A DNA stretch of 64,000 nt from Oceanobacillus iheyensis HTE831. GTDB lineage: Bacteria > Bacillota > Bacilli > Bacillales > Amphibacillaceae. The notes beneath the pieces were generated by a model. That model was not told the origin of the DNA, searched no databases, and saw only the letters and a list, made by a program, of their open reading frames with translations. The stretch lies in assembly GCF_000011245.1 (NCBI RefSeq), contig NC_004193.1, forward strand, positions 2,396,501 through 2,460,500, in the 5' to 3' direction. Every line of letters starts with the position of its first letter. The first letter of the stretch is position 1. Made by a program: the position numbers and the translations under genes. Below, piece after piece: positions 45,985-54,796 of this stretch.

Positions 45985-46284
45985 TAAGAGGTTAGGACAT
46001 TACAAACAGTTTTAGTCAAAAGACGGATAAAAGCTAGAATAAGCGTAAGAAATAAACGGAGATATCTTGAAAATCATAAATCGATTTTCTGCATGCGATG
46101 TGATGCTGTCGGGGTCTTCCTTGTCCTGTGGTAGGGATGGCCTAATTGAGCCCCCGATGCATGAGCAACCTGGGGCTCATCAGCCACTGCTGGATAAGCG
46201 CAGTATCTTCTAAACATGTGTTCATAGAACAATCATTTAGTTTTATCTTTTGCGTGAATACTTTTGTCGTCCCAACCTCTTTAA
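45985..46284. repeat. Long imperfect inverted repeat between the Na+ channel and fadE
   Basis: AAGAGGTT-A-GGAC (45986-45998) pairs with GTCC-C-AACCTCTT (46267-46281 region), and further in CAAAAGACGGATAAAAGCTA pairs loosely with the complement of TTAGTTTTATCTTTTGCG. The centre has a GC-rich stem GAGCCCCCGATGC / GGGGCTC at about 46148-46180. No ORF. It may be a MITE-like repeat or a large bidirectional terminator; the central part is richer in G+C than its neighbours. Confidence 0.5.
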
Positions 46285-46291
46285 CTTTGAA

Positions 46292-48076
46292 TTAAATTAC
46301 ATATTTCTCTTCTTCAATAATTAGAGCTGCTATTTCACGTTTTTTCTTTACAACATTAACTGGTGTATGACGCGTTAATTTACGTAATGATGAAAGCATC
46401 ATTCGTAGTGTATCGCCATCCTCTACCGTTACAAGAATATCTTTCGCTTCTGCTTCAATACGATTAAATGCTTCTTGTGCATAAACTTCTGTATATAATA
46501 ACTTTTGTTTCGATTTTTCTTCCCCAACTTTAGATATTGCCTTTTCTGTACGTAAAATGGCAGATTCCATATTAAAAACTTCTGCAACCATATTAGCAAG
46601 ATTAACAAGGATTTCTTGTTCATTTTCTAATTTTTGGCCGTATTTTTGCGCTGCCAATCCAGCTCCAAGTAAAACCATTTTCTTCGCATTTTTTAGTAAA
46701 TATTTCTCTTGTTCTAGTGCTTCTGTTCCTACTTCTTCAGGCATCATCATCATTAATTCTTCTTGAAGGCCTTGTGCTTTTTGTAATAATGGCAACTCAC
46801 CTTTTATCGCTTTCTTTATTAGTGTGCCAGGGACTAACAGACGGTTAATTTCATTTGTACCTTCAAATATACGGTTAATACGAGAATCACGATACGCACG
46901 TTCTACTTCATATTCTTGCATAAATCCATAACCGCCATGCATTTGTACAGCTTCATCAACCACATAATCTAATAGTTCAGTAGCCATATATTTTGTCATA
47001 GAGCATTCAATTTGATATTCAGCAATGGAACGAGCAACTTCTCTCCCGTCTTTTAATTGTTCATCTGTCAATGCTCCCATACGTTGTTCAAATAATCCAA
47101 CTGTACGATAAACTGAACTTTCGTTTGCATAAATACCTGCTGCCATTGTAGCAAGTTTCTCTTTTGTTAGATTAAAGCTTGAAATAGGAGTGTTAAATTG
47201 TTTTCTTTCATTTGTATACTTTGCAGCTAATTCAATGGCGCGCTTGGATCCGCCAACGCCACCTACCGCAAGTTTATAACGACCAACATTTAAGATATTA
47301 AATGCGATAACATGACCTCTTCCTTTTTCTCCTAATAAGTTTTCTATCGGAACTTCAGCGTCTTCCAATACTAGCGTACGAGTAGAGGAACTCTTAATTC
47401 CCATTTTCTTTTCTTCTGGTCCAGTAGATACGCCTGGAAATTCTCTTTCTACAATAAATGCTGTAAAATGTTCTCCGTCAATTTTTGCATAAACTATGAA
47501 TACATCAGCAAATGCAGAGTTTGTAATCCATTGTTTTTCACCATTAAGAATATAATGTGTACCTGCGTCATTTAATTTTGCAGTTGTTTTTGCTCCTAAT
47601 GCGTCTGAACCAGAGCTAGGTTCCGTTAATGCATATGCTGCCAACAGCTCTCCTGTTGCAAGTTTCGGTAAATAATTTTCTTTTTGTTCATCATTACCGA
47701 AAAACACAATAGGCAAAGAACCTATTCCAACATGTGCCCCGTGTGTTACAGAGAACCCACCTGCACGAGAAAACTTCTCTGTAATTAAAGAAGAACTGAT
47801 TTTATCTAAAGCCAGACCACCATATTGTTCAGGTACATCTGCTCCAAGTAATCCTAGATCGCCTGCTTTTTTCAATAAATCAACAGAATGCTCAAACTCA
47901 TGGTTCTCCAGATTATCAATTTTCGGGACAACTTCTCCTAATACAAAATCTTCTGTAGTTTTCGCTATCATCTTGTGCTCATCTGTAAAATCTTCTGGAG
48001 TAATAATGTCTTCTCCTGTTATATCCTCTACTAAAAATGCTCCACCTTTAAATATTTTTTCTTTTGTTTCACTCAT
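46292..48076 (-). CDS. fadE: Acyl-CoA dehydrogenase FadE (YusJ)
   Basis: 594 residues, long form of acyl-CoA dehydrogenase. It makes the first double bond in fatty acid oxidation, passing electrons from FAD to ETF. Landmarks are AYALTEPSSGSDALGAKTTA near residue 155, the WITNSAFADVF segment, VDEAVQMHGGYGFMQEY and DSRINRIFEGTNEINRL with the catalytic Glu near residue 410, then a C-terminal extension of about 170 residues typical of YusJ. GGGAG precedes the ATG at 48076. Last gene of fadN-fadA-fadE. Confidence 0.95.
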   Translation of the reverse strand: MSETKEKIFKGGAFLVEDITGEDIITPEDFTDEHKMIAKTTEDFVLGEVVPKIDNLENHEFEHSVDLLKKAGDLGLLGADVPEQYGGLALDKISSSLITEKFSRAGGFSVTHGAHVGIGSLPIVFFGNDEQKENYLPKLATGELLAAYALTEPSSGSDALGAKTTAKLNDAGTHYILNGEKQWITNSAFADVFIVYAKIDGEHFTAFIVEREFPGVSTGPEEKKMGIKSSSTRTLVLEDAEVPIENLLGEKGRGHVIAFNILNVGRYKLAVGGVGGSKRAIELAAKYTNERKQFNTPISSFNLTKEKLATMAAGIYANESSVYRTVGLFEQRMGALTDEQLKDGREVARSIAEYQIECSMTKYMATELLDYVVDEAVQMHGGYGFMQEYEVERAYRDSRINRIFEGTNEINRLLVPGTLIKKAIKGELPLLQKAQGLQEELMMMMPEEVGTEALEQEKYLLKNAKKMVLLGAGLAAQKYGQKLENEQEILVNLANMVAEVFNMESAILRTEKAISKVGEEKSKQKLLYTEVYAQEAFNRIEAEAKDILVTVEDGDTLRMMLSSLRKLTRHTPVNVVKKKREIAALIIEEEKYVI

Positions 48077-48108
48077 GTTTTTCTCCCTCTCCATAATTGG
48101 ATTTTAAA

Positions 48109-49284
48109 TTAAAGTAATTCAAATACCCCAGCAGCACCCATACCACCGCCAATACACATCGTAACAACACCAAACTGTTCATTTCTTCGTTTCATTTCAT
48201 GCATTAATGATAATGTAAGCTTCGTTCCTGTACAGCCCAAAGGATGACCCAAGGCAATTGCTCCACCATTTACATTCACTTTATCCATATTTAAATCTAA
48301 AGCTTGAATTACACGTAAAGATTGGGAAGCAAAAGCTTCGTTTAATTCAAACAACCCAATATCAGATAATTCTAGTCCAGCTATTTTCAAGGCTTTTGGA
48401 ATGGCTTCCACTGGTCCTACTCCCATAATTTCAGGTTCTACACCAGCAACTGCAAAAGATCGAAACTTCAATAGTGGAGTTAGACCCTCCGCTTCTGCTT
48501 TTCCTCTTTCCATTAATAGTACTGAAGCAGCTCCATCACTCATTTGTGAAGCATTCCCTGCAGTTACAGATCCCTTCACATGAAAAGCAGGTCGTAATTT
48601 ACTTAAAATTTCAGAAGTTGTTCCTGCACGTACCCCTTCATCCTGATCAAAAATGAAACTTTTCTCTTCTACTTTATTATTCTGACCAACAAGTCGTTGA
48701 CTTACTTCAACAGGAACAATTTCATCGTCAAACTTGCCTTCTTCCAGTGCTTTGGCTGCTCGTTGATGACTTTGTACTGCAAAAGCATCTTGATCCTCTC
48801 TCGAAATGTTAAATCGATTTGCTACTTCTTCTGCTGTGTGCCCCATACCCATGTAATAACCTGGAGCACTTTCTACAAGTTTAGGATTCGGCTTAAGTAC
48901 ATGCCCTCCCATAGGCAACATACTCATTGACTCTGCTCCACCAGCAATAATCGCATCACTTGCACCAACCATAATTCTTTCAGCACCGTAAGCAATACTT
49001 TGTAACCCTGAAGAGCAATAGCGATTTATTGTAATTCCGGGAACATCATTTTTCAGTCCTGCAAGTCCCGCCACATTTCTTGCCATGTTCATTCCTTGTT
49101 CTGCTTCCGGAGTTGCACATCCGATAATGACATCATCTATATTCCCATCGTAATTTCCAGCGCGCTTTAATGTTTCTTTTATTGTTAATGCAGCTAAATC
49201 ATCTGGACGAACATTTGCTAGTGAACCTTTATTTGCTTTTCCTACTGGTGTTCTCGCACCAGCAACAATAACTGCTTCCTTCAC
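48109..49284 (-). CDS. fadA: 3-ketoacyl-CoA thiolase FadA (YusK)
   Basis: 391 residues, thiolase. Catalytic Cys in INRYCSSGLQS near residue 88, His in GGAIALGHPLGCTGTK near residue 350, and second Cys in TMCIGGGMGAAG near residue 380. It splits 3-ketoacyl-CoA to acetyl-CoA and a shortened acyl-CoA. The start is GTG at 49284 after GGGGG. Between fadN and fadE with short gaps, so one operon. Confidence 0.96.
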   Translation of the reverse strand: MKEAVIVAGARTPVGKANKGSLANVRPDDLAALTIKETLKRAGNYDGNIDDVIIGCATPEAEQGMNMARNVAGLAGLKNDVPGITINRYCSSGLQSIAYGAERIMVGASDAIIAGGAESMSMLPMGGHVLKPNPKLVESAPGYYMGMGHTAEEVANRFNISREDQDAFAVQSHQRAAKALEEGKFDDEIVPVEVSQRLVGQNNKVEEKSFIFDQDEGVRAGTTSEILSKLRPAFHVKGSVTAGNASQMSDGAASVLLMERGKAEAEGLTPLLKFRSFAVAGVEPEIMGVGPVEAIPKALKIAGLELSDIGLFELNEAFASQSLRVIQALDLNMDKVNVNGGAIALGHPLGCTGTKLTLSLMHEMKRRNEQFGVVTMCIGGGMGAAGVFELL

Positions 49285-49305
49285 GTTTTTATCCCCCTTT
49301 ATCGC

Positions 49306-51699
49306 TTAGTTACGCAATGGTTTCCCTTTGACCAACATGTGTTGCATACGCTGTTGTGTCAATGGTTCAGCTATTAAACTTAAAAATGCCTCACGTTCTA
49401 AATCAAGCATTACTTGCTCATCGATTTCCGTACCTTCTTTAATTCTTCCCCCTGATAATACATAAGCCAATTTTTCTGCAATTTTCACATCATGTGCAGA
49501 AGCATATCCACTAAATTGCAATGACTTTGCTCCCATTAACATGGCAGCGTAACCAGCATCACCGACAACCGGAATTTTCTCACGTTGAGGTTTCTTATAT
49601 CCTCCATCATATAAACGGATAACTCTTTGTTTCGCATCATATAAAACATGGTCTGGGTTAGCACTTATTCTATCGTTACTATTTAAGAACCCATTTTGAA
49701 TGCCTTCTGCAGCAGAAGTAGAAACTTTAGCCGTTGCTACTTTTTCAAAAACATTATTTGCAACCTTAGTTAAATCAAAGTCTATTCCTTTAGGCATATG
49801 ACGAAGTTCTTTTAAGTAAAGTTCTTTCGTTCCACCACCTCCAGGAATTAATCCGACTCCAAATTCTACTAGTCCGATATAGGTCTCTGGAGAAGCTTGG
49901 ATAGCTGCTGCAGGTAAAGATACTTCTGCACCACCGCCAAGCGTCATATTAAAAGGTGCTACAACTACAGGACGATCGGAATACTTAATATTCATCGTCA
50001 TATTTTGGAACTGACGGATTACCATATCTAGTTCAAAGAAATTATCATCCTGTGCTTCCATTAACATCATCGCTAGGTTAGCTCCAACACAGAAGTTCTT
50101 ACCTTGATTCCCTATTACAAGACCTTTATAATTCTTATTCACTTCTTCAACCGCAAAATTAACCATTTGAATAATGTCTAATCCGATCGCATTACTTTGA
50201 GAGTGGAACTCTAAAAGTGCAACACCATCACCCATATCAATTAAACTAGCACCAGTATTTTTTTTAATGACACCTTTTTGTTCTTTTAATGTGCGAATGT
50301 TAACTTCTTTATTATTAATGGCCTGTTGTTTATACTCGCCATTATCATAGTAAAGATTATTTCCATTATCCTTTTGATAAAAAGTTTCAAAGCCTTCATC
50401 CAACATATTCTTCACCCAAGTTGGAATAGCTTCTCCTTCTGATTTCATCCGTTCTACAGAATCTCGAACTCCAATCGCATCCCACGATTCAAATGGACCT
50501 AATTCCCAGCCAAAACCCCATTTCATTGCTTGGTCAATCGATACAATATCATCAGCGATTTCTCCGAGTAACTCTGCAGAATATAACAAGCTTGGTTTTA
50601 GTACTGACCAAACTAAGTCACCAGCACGATCTCCCTTCGCATCTACAAGCGCTTTCAATTTTCGTTTAGAACCTTTTTGTTGCTTTGCCATTTCAACCGC
50701 AGCAGAATTTATTTTCTTTCTTTCTTGAAATTCCAATGTATCTGGATTAATCTCATAAATTTTTCCGTCTTTTTGCTTCTCATAAAATCCTTTACGTTTC
50801 TTTGCTCCAATCCAACCTTTTTCAATCATTTGATTCACAAAATCTGGTATCTCAAATACAGCTTTTTCCTCTGCATGATCTACCTGATCGTAGACATTTT
50901 TCGCAACATGGTGAAATGTATCAAGTCCTACAACATCCAACGTCCGAAATGTCGCACTCTTCGGCCTTCCAATAATTGGCCCTGTAACAGAATCGACTTC
51001 ACCTACGCTATAACCACCCTTTTGCATTTCACGCACAGTTACTAATAACCCGTATGTTCCAATACGATTAGCAATAAAATTAGGTGTATCTTTTGCTTCC
51101 ACAACACCTTTTCCTAACACATCTTCACCAAATTGTTTCATAAAGGATAGAACACTAGGATCAGTATGTTTTGTCGGTATAACTTCCAATAATTTTAAAT
51201 ATCTTGGCGGATTAAAGAAATGTGTCCCCAGGAAGTGTTTTTTCATATCTTCAGAACAATCTTCAATCATCGCTTCCACTGAGATTCCTGATGTATTGGA
51301 ACTAACAATCGTACCCTCTTTTCGATATTTATCGACGTTTGCAAACACTTTTTTCTTTATATCAAGATTCTCAACTACTACTTCGATTATCCAGTCCACT
51401 TCAGCTAACTTCTCAATATCATCTTCTAAGTTACCAACATGAATTAGATTTAAACTCTGCTTCGTTGTAATTGGTGAGGGCTTTTGCTTCAATAATTTCT
51501 TTTTACTTTGTTCTGCAATCCTATTTCTTACTATTTGATCTTCTAAAGTTAATCCCTTCGTCTTTTCTTCATCTGTTAAATCCTTTGGCACAACATCTAG
51601 CATTGTTACTGGTATTCCGTTATTTGCTAAATGAGCTGCAATACCTGACCCCATCACACCAGATCCTAATACTGCTGCACTTTTTATAGAATATGTCAC
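49306..51699 (-). CDS. fadN: Multifunctional fatty-acid oxidation protein FadN (enoyl-CoA hydratase / 3-hydroxyacyl-CoA dehydrogenase)
   Basis: 797 residues. N-terminal 3-hydroxyacyl-CoA dehydrogenase with Rossmann motif VLGSGVMGSGIAAHLAN near residue 11 and FFNPPRYLKLLEVI near residue 155; C-terminal third is an enoyl-CoA hydratase/isomerase domain (NQGKNFCVGANLAMM, PGGGGTKELYL). Domain order is reversed from E. coli FadB, as in B. subtilis FadN. The start is GTG at 51699 after GGGGGAG; the TTG at 51714 is inside that site's upstream region. First gene of fadNAE. Confidence 0.95.
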   Translation of the reverse strand: MTYSIKSAAVLGSGVMGSGIAAHLANNGIPVTMLDVVPKDLTDEEKTKGLTLEDQIVRNRIAEQSKKKLLKQKPSPITTKQSLNLIHVGNLEDDIEKLAEVDWIIEVVVENLDIKKKVFANVDKYRKEGTIVSSNTSGISVEAMIEDCSEDMKKHFLGTHFFNPPRYLKLLEVIPTKHTDPSVLSFMKQFGEDVLGKGVVEAKDTPNFIANRIGTYGLLVTVREMQKGGYSVGEVDSVTGPIIGRPKSATFRTLDVVGLDTFHHVAKNVYDQVDHAEEKAVFEIPDFVNQMIEKGWIGAKKRKGFYEKQKDGKIYEINPDTLEFQERKKINSAAVEMAKQQKGSKRKLKALVDAKGDRAGDLVWSVLKPSLLYSAELLGEIADDIVSIDQAMKWGFGWELGPFESWDAIGVRDSVERMKSEGEAIPTWVKNMLDEGFETFYQKDNGNNLYYDNGEYKQQAINNKEVNIRTLKEQKGVIKKNTGASLIDMGDGVALLEFHSQSNAIGLDIIQMVNFAVEEVNKNYKGLVIGNQGKNFCVGANLAMMLMEAQDDNFFELDMVIRQFQNMTMNIKYSDRPVVVAPFNMTLGGGAEVSLPAAAIQASPETYIGLVEFGVGLIPGGGGTKELYLKELRHMPKGIDFDLTKVANNVFEKVATAKVSTSAAEGIQNGFLNSNDRISANPDHVLYDAKQRVIRLYDGGYKKPQREKIPVVGDAGYAAMLMGAKSLQFSGYASAHDVKIAEKLAYVLSGGRIKEGTEIDEQVMLDLEREAFLSLIAEPLTQQRMQHMLVKGKPLRN

Positions 51700-51721
51700 A
51701 AATTTCTCCCCCAATCCTATT

Positions 51722-51739
51722 TGAATGAATGCTCATTCA
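51722..51739 (-). promoter_or_regulatory. FadR operator before fadNAE
   Basis: TGAATGAATGCTCATTCA matches the Bacillus FadR (YsiA) consensus TGAATGANTANTCATTCA at nearly every base. It lies 23 bases before the fadN start codon. Long-chain acyl-CoA should release FadR and induce the operon. Confidence 0.88.
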
Positions 51740-52159
51740 TTTTTGTGTAAAAAAATAAAAGACATACAAATATCCTTCTATATAAATAACTATAAATCAA
51801 TATCTGATATTTCGCAATAAATTTAATTAATTTATTGTAAGGGTTTTCTTCAAAAATTACACTAATTCGTAACGATTCCTATTTACATTTCATAATCATT
51901 ACGCTATTATAATTAAGTACATTTATTTAAGAGTTTTATAGGTGAGTCAATTTTATCGCTAAGCTTCTTTTAGAAAGATTATACAAAATAATATGATTAA
52001 CCTAGAACAGAAGACCACTTTAACTCGTAGCTATTTAGATTTCGTTGGTTTCCATTACAATCAAAGGAAAGTCATTTATATAATCTGAACTTTACTATTT
52101 ATATTCTACTAATTATTCGTTTTTCAAATAAAACTATATTTAATTAAAGGAGGATTTTT
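51740..52159. other. Divergent intergenic region fadN / zinc transporter
   Basis: About 420 AT-rich bases with no credible ORF. Besides the FadR box at its left edge and a Zur box at 51887-51907, nothing further is recognised. The Zur box is 250 bases from the transporter start, leaving a long unexplained leader. Confidence 0.55.
51887..51907 (+). promoter_or_regulatory. Zur operator candidate
   Basis: The 21-base stretch reads ATTTCATAAT-C-ATTACGCTAT, matching the B. subtilis Zur box AAATCGTAAT-N-ATTACGATTT at 15 of 20 positions, including the full TAATNATTACG core. It lies upstream of a zinc ABC transporter operon that itself encodes Zur. Confidence 0.65.
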
Positions 52160-52918
52160 ATGAAGTCCCCTGTCGTATCAATGCGTAACCTTAATTTCCG
52201 TTACGACACAAGAATCGTTTTAGACAATATAAATTTTGAAATCCCACAAGGTGCGTTTATGGGTTTAGTTGGACCAAATGGTGGAGGTAAAACTACTTTA
52301 ATTCGACTAATATTGGGCCTTACCAAAGCTGATAATGGAACAGTTGAGGTCTTTGGACAACCGATTCAAAAATTGAAAGATAAGAATAAAATTGGATTTG
52401 TATCTCAAAAAGCAAACTCATTTAATAAGGGATTTCCAGCAACTGTTTTTGAAGTTGTATTATCAGGTCTTACGTCGCAGATTGGCTATTTTCGCTTTCC
52501 ATCAAAAAAACATAAACAAAAAGTTTATCACGCAATAGCTCAAGTAGACATGACCGAATACGCCCATGAAAATATCGGTAATCTTTCCGGTGGCCAGCAA
52601 CAAAGAATATTTATTGCTCGTGCACTTGTTAGTGATCCAGAGCTCCTTATTCTTGATGAGCCTACAGTAGGGATAGACTATGAGCATGTTCGTAGATTCT
52701 ATGAATTATTGCATGATCTACATCAACAACACAATAAAACATTACTTTTGGTAACACATGATACAGGTACAATGACAGAATATGCTACCGATATAGTTTG
52801 TTTAAATAAAACATTACACTTCCATGGTAATCCGGAAGAATATGCTTCACTTACAGAAAAGGACTTCTCCAATTTTTATGGACATCCCGTTAATCTAGTA
52901 AGTCATCAGCATTCATAA
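52160..52918 (+). CDS. adcC: Zinc ABC transporter ATPase (AdcC/ZnuC type)
   Basis: 252 residues. Walker A GPNGGGKTT near residue 38, signature LSGGQQQR near residue 142, Walker B LLILDEPTVGID near residue 160. With the AdcB permease it powers Zn2+ uptake. A His-rich C-terminus (GHPVNLVSHQHS) may touch metal. AGGAGG precedes the ATG. First gene of an adcC-adcB-zur operon; the substrate-binding gene (adcA/znuA) is not in this window. Confidence 0.92.
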   Translation: MKSPVVSMRNLNFRYDTRIVLDNINFEIPQGAFMGLVGPNGGGKTTLIRLILGLTKADNGTVEVFGQPIQKLKDKNKIGFVSQKANSFNKGFPATVFEVVLSGLTSQIGYFRFPSKKHKQKVYHAIAQVDMTEYAHENIGNLSGGQQQRIFIARALVSDPELLILDEPTVGIDYEHVRRFYELLHDLHQQHNKTLLLVTHDTGTMTEYATDIVCLNKTLHFHGNPEEYASLTEKDFSNFYGHPVNLVSHQHS

Positions 52919-52933
52919 TTGGAGGGGTGGAAT

Positions 52934-53761
52934 ATGCTAATCGATTTTTTACAATATCCTTTCTTAAGATATACATTTTTAACTGGTATTTTAATAGGTT
53001 TAATTGCTCCTTTACTTGGAACATTTATTGTAGTTCGTAGATTGTCCTTAATAGCCGATGCGTTATCTCATGTAACACTTGCAGGAATAGCCTTTGGTCT
53101 TATGGCGGAAAAAAAATTCGGATTAATGCTTTCTCCTATATATAGCGGGATGGCCTTTTCCGTAGCAGGTTCTGTATTAATTGAAAAACTTCGTACTGTT
53201 TATAAGGCATACCAAGAAATTGCTATTCCGATTATCTTGTCAGCGGGAGTTGGATTAAGTGTTATTTTTATATCCATAGCTGACGGGTTTAATAACGATC
53301 TGTTTAATTATTTATTTGGATCTGTATCTGCTGTTAGCCAAAATGATTTTACATCAATATTAATCATCTCGATTATTGTTGTATCTATCATAATATTATT
53401 TTACAAAGAATTGTTTTCATTATCTTTCGATGAAGAACAATCAATAATATCTGGACTGCACGCAAAATGGATTCATTTACTTTTTATTGTCTTAACAGCA
53501 TTAGTTATTGCTGCATCCATTCGCATTGTTGGGGTTTTGCTCGTATCTGCTCTAATGACGTTACCAGTAGCTGCTAGCATGCGTTTAGCAAAAGGTTTTA
53601 AACAAATGATAATGTACTCAATTATTTTTGGCGAATTATCTGTTATACTTGGTATAGTTTCAGGATACTATTTAGATATCCCTCCAGGTGGTACAATAGT
53701 AATGATAGCTATTATTATATTATTAGTAGCTATCGGAGTTAAAAAGCTTCAATCTAAGTAA
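52934..53761 (+). CDS. adcB: Zinc ABC transporter permease (AdcB/ZnuB type)
   Basis: 275 residues, eight or nine transmembrane helices, ABC-3 family. The DALSHVTLAGIAFG segment near residue 45 and RIVGVLLVSALMTLPVAASM near residue 195 are typical for Zn/Mn permeases. GGAGGGG precedes the ATG at 52934; an in-frame TTG at 52919 coincides with the site and is not used. 15 bases after adcC and 14 before zur. Confidence 0.92.
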   Translation: MLIDFLQYPFLRYTFLTGILIGLIAPLLGTFIVVRRLSLIADALSHVTLAGIAFGLMAEKKFGLMLSPIYSGMAFSVAGSVLIEKLRTVYKAYQEIAIPIILSAGVGLSVIFISIADGFNNDLFNYLFGSVSAVSQNDFTSILIISIIVVSIIILFYKELFSLSFDEEQSIISGLHAKWIHLLFIVLTALVIAASIRIVGVLLVSALMTLPVAASMRLAKGFKQMIMYSIIFGELSVILGIVSGYYLDIPPGGTIVMIAIIILLVAIGVKKLQSK

Positions 53762-53775
53762 ACGGGGGCTATAAC

Positions 53776-54189
53776 ATGAATCTTCAAGAAGCAATGATCG
53801 TTTTAAAAGATAAAGGTTATAAAGCAACTGGTAAACGAAAAGACATCTTAGAGTTTTTTGAAGATGTTGATGGTTATCGTTCTGCAAAAGATCTCATAAC
53901 TCATTTAGAAAAAAGTTTTGATAGTGTAAGTTTTGATACTATTTACCGCAATCTCCATTTATATCATTCTCTTGGTATATTGGAGTCAACAGACTTAAAT
54001 GGTGAAAAACATTTCCGAATGAATTGTACGCATCACCACCACCATCATTTTATATGTAATGAATGTGGTAAAACAAAAGAGATTGAAATTTGCCCAATGG
54101 ATTCCGCAGAAAAATCATTGACGAATTATGTCATTGAAGATCATAAATTTGAAATATATGGACTTTGCCCACTTTGTAAAGGTGCTTAA
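53776..54189 (+). CDS. zur: Zinc uptake regulator Zur (Fur family)
   Basis: 137 residues. N-terminal winged helix (YKATGKRKDILEFF, SFDTIYRNLHLY), regulatory zinc site in the hinge with a run of six His (THHHHHHFIC) and structural zinc site made of CNECG near residue 95 and CPLC at the C-terminus. Zn-loaded Zur represses zinc uptake genes; sitting in the adc operon it probably controls itself. GGGGGC precedes the ATG. Confidence 0.92.
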   Translation: MNLQEAMIVLKDKGYKATGKRKDILEFFEDVDGYRSAKDLITHLEKSFDSVSFDTIYRNLHLYHSLGILESTDLNGEKHFRMNCTHHHHHHFICNECGKTKEIEICPMDSAEKSLTNYVIEDHKFEIYGLCPLCKGA

Positions 54190-54275
54190 TTTGCTAAAAT
54201 TCTGCATATAATATTTCCTATTCTTATATTTCCATGTATACTACGTGTAGATACTATTTTTGGGAGAAGTGAATA

Positions 54276-54728
54276 ATGGATAAAAAGAAAATGGGAATAT
54301 CACTACTTATAATAACTAGTATTGCTTTTGTTTTATTTGTAGTATTGATGCAGAATCAATTTAATAATCCAGAATTTGAAAACCATACACACTCTACATC
54401 CGTTGAGGCAAAACAAACAGACGAGCATGATAATAAATCTGATGAAAATGTAGATCATAATGACGAAGAAGATAAAGAGAAAGAAGAATCTAACGATGAA
54501 AGCAATAATGAGTCAGAACAAGCAGAAACTGTAGAGGAAGAACGAATCGTTAATGCAGACTTATTAAATGTTCGAAGCGGTCCAAGTACCGACCATCAAA
54601 TTTCTGGAACATTAGCTACTGGTGATATCGTAAACGTGTACGATGATGGTAACGAGTGGGTCGAAATTGAGTATGAAGATGTTACAGGGTATGTTAATCG
54701 CGATTTTCTAGATCCTATTGATAATTAA
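54276..54728 (+). CDS. Membrane-anchored SH3-domain protein
   Basis: 150 residues. One N-terminal membrane helix (residues 8-26), an acidic, low-complexity linker of about 55 residues rich in Asp, Glu, Asn and His, then a bacterial SH3_3 domain (VNADLLNVRSGPSTDHQISG, GDIVNVYDDGNEWVEIEY). Such domains bind peptidoglycan, so it probably faces the wall. The His/Asp-rich linker could also bind metal, which may fit its place after the zinc operon. GGGAG precedes the ATG. Confidence 0.85.
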   Translation: MDKKKMGISLLIITSIAFVLFVVLMQNQFNNPEFENHTHSTSVEAKQTDEHDNKSDENVDHNDEEDKEKEESNDESNNESEQAETVEEERIVNADLLNVRSGPSTDHQISGTLATGDIVNVYDDGNEWVEIEYEDVTGYVNRDFLDPIDN

Positions 54729-54733
54729 AATGT

Positions 54734-54772
54734 AAAACGACCAGCTATCCCTTTAGCTGGTCGTTTTTTATT
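54734..54772. terminator. Intrinsic terminator after the SH3 protein gene
   Basis: AAAACGACCAGCT (54734-54746) and AGCTGGTCGTTTT (54755-54767) form a perfect 13-bp stem followed by T. Confidence 0.9.
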
Positions 54773-54796
54773 TAGCCACTGATTAAATTCTAATCT

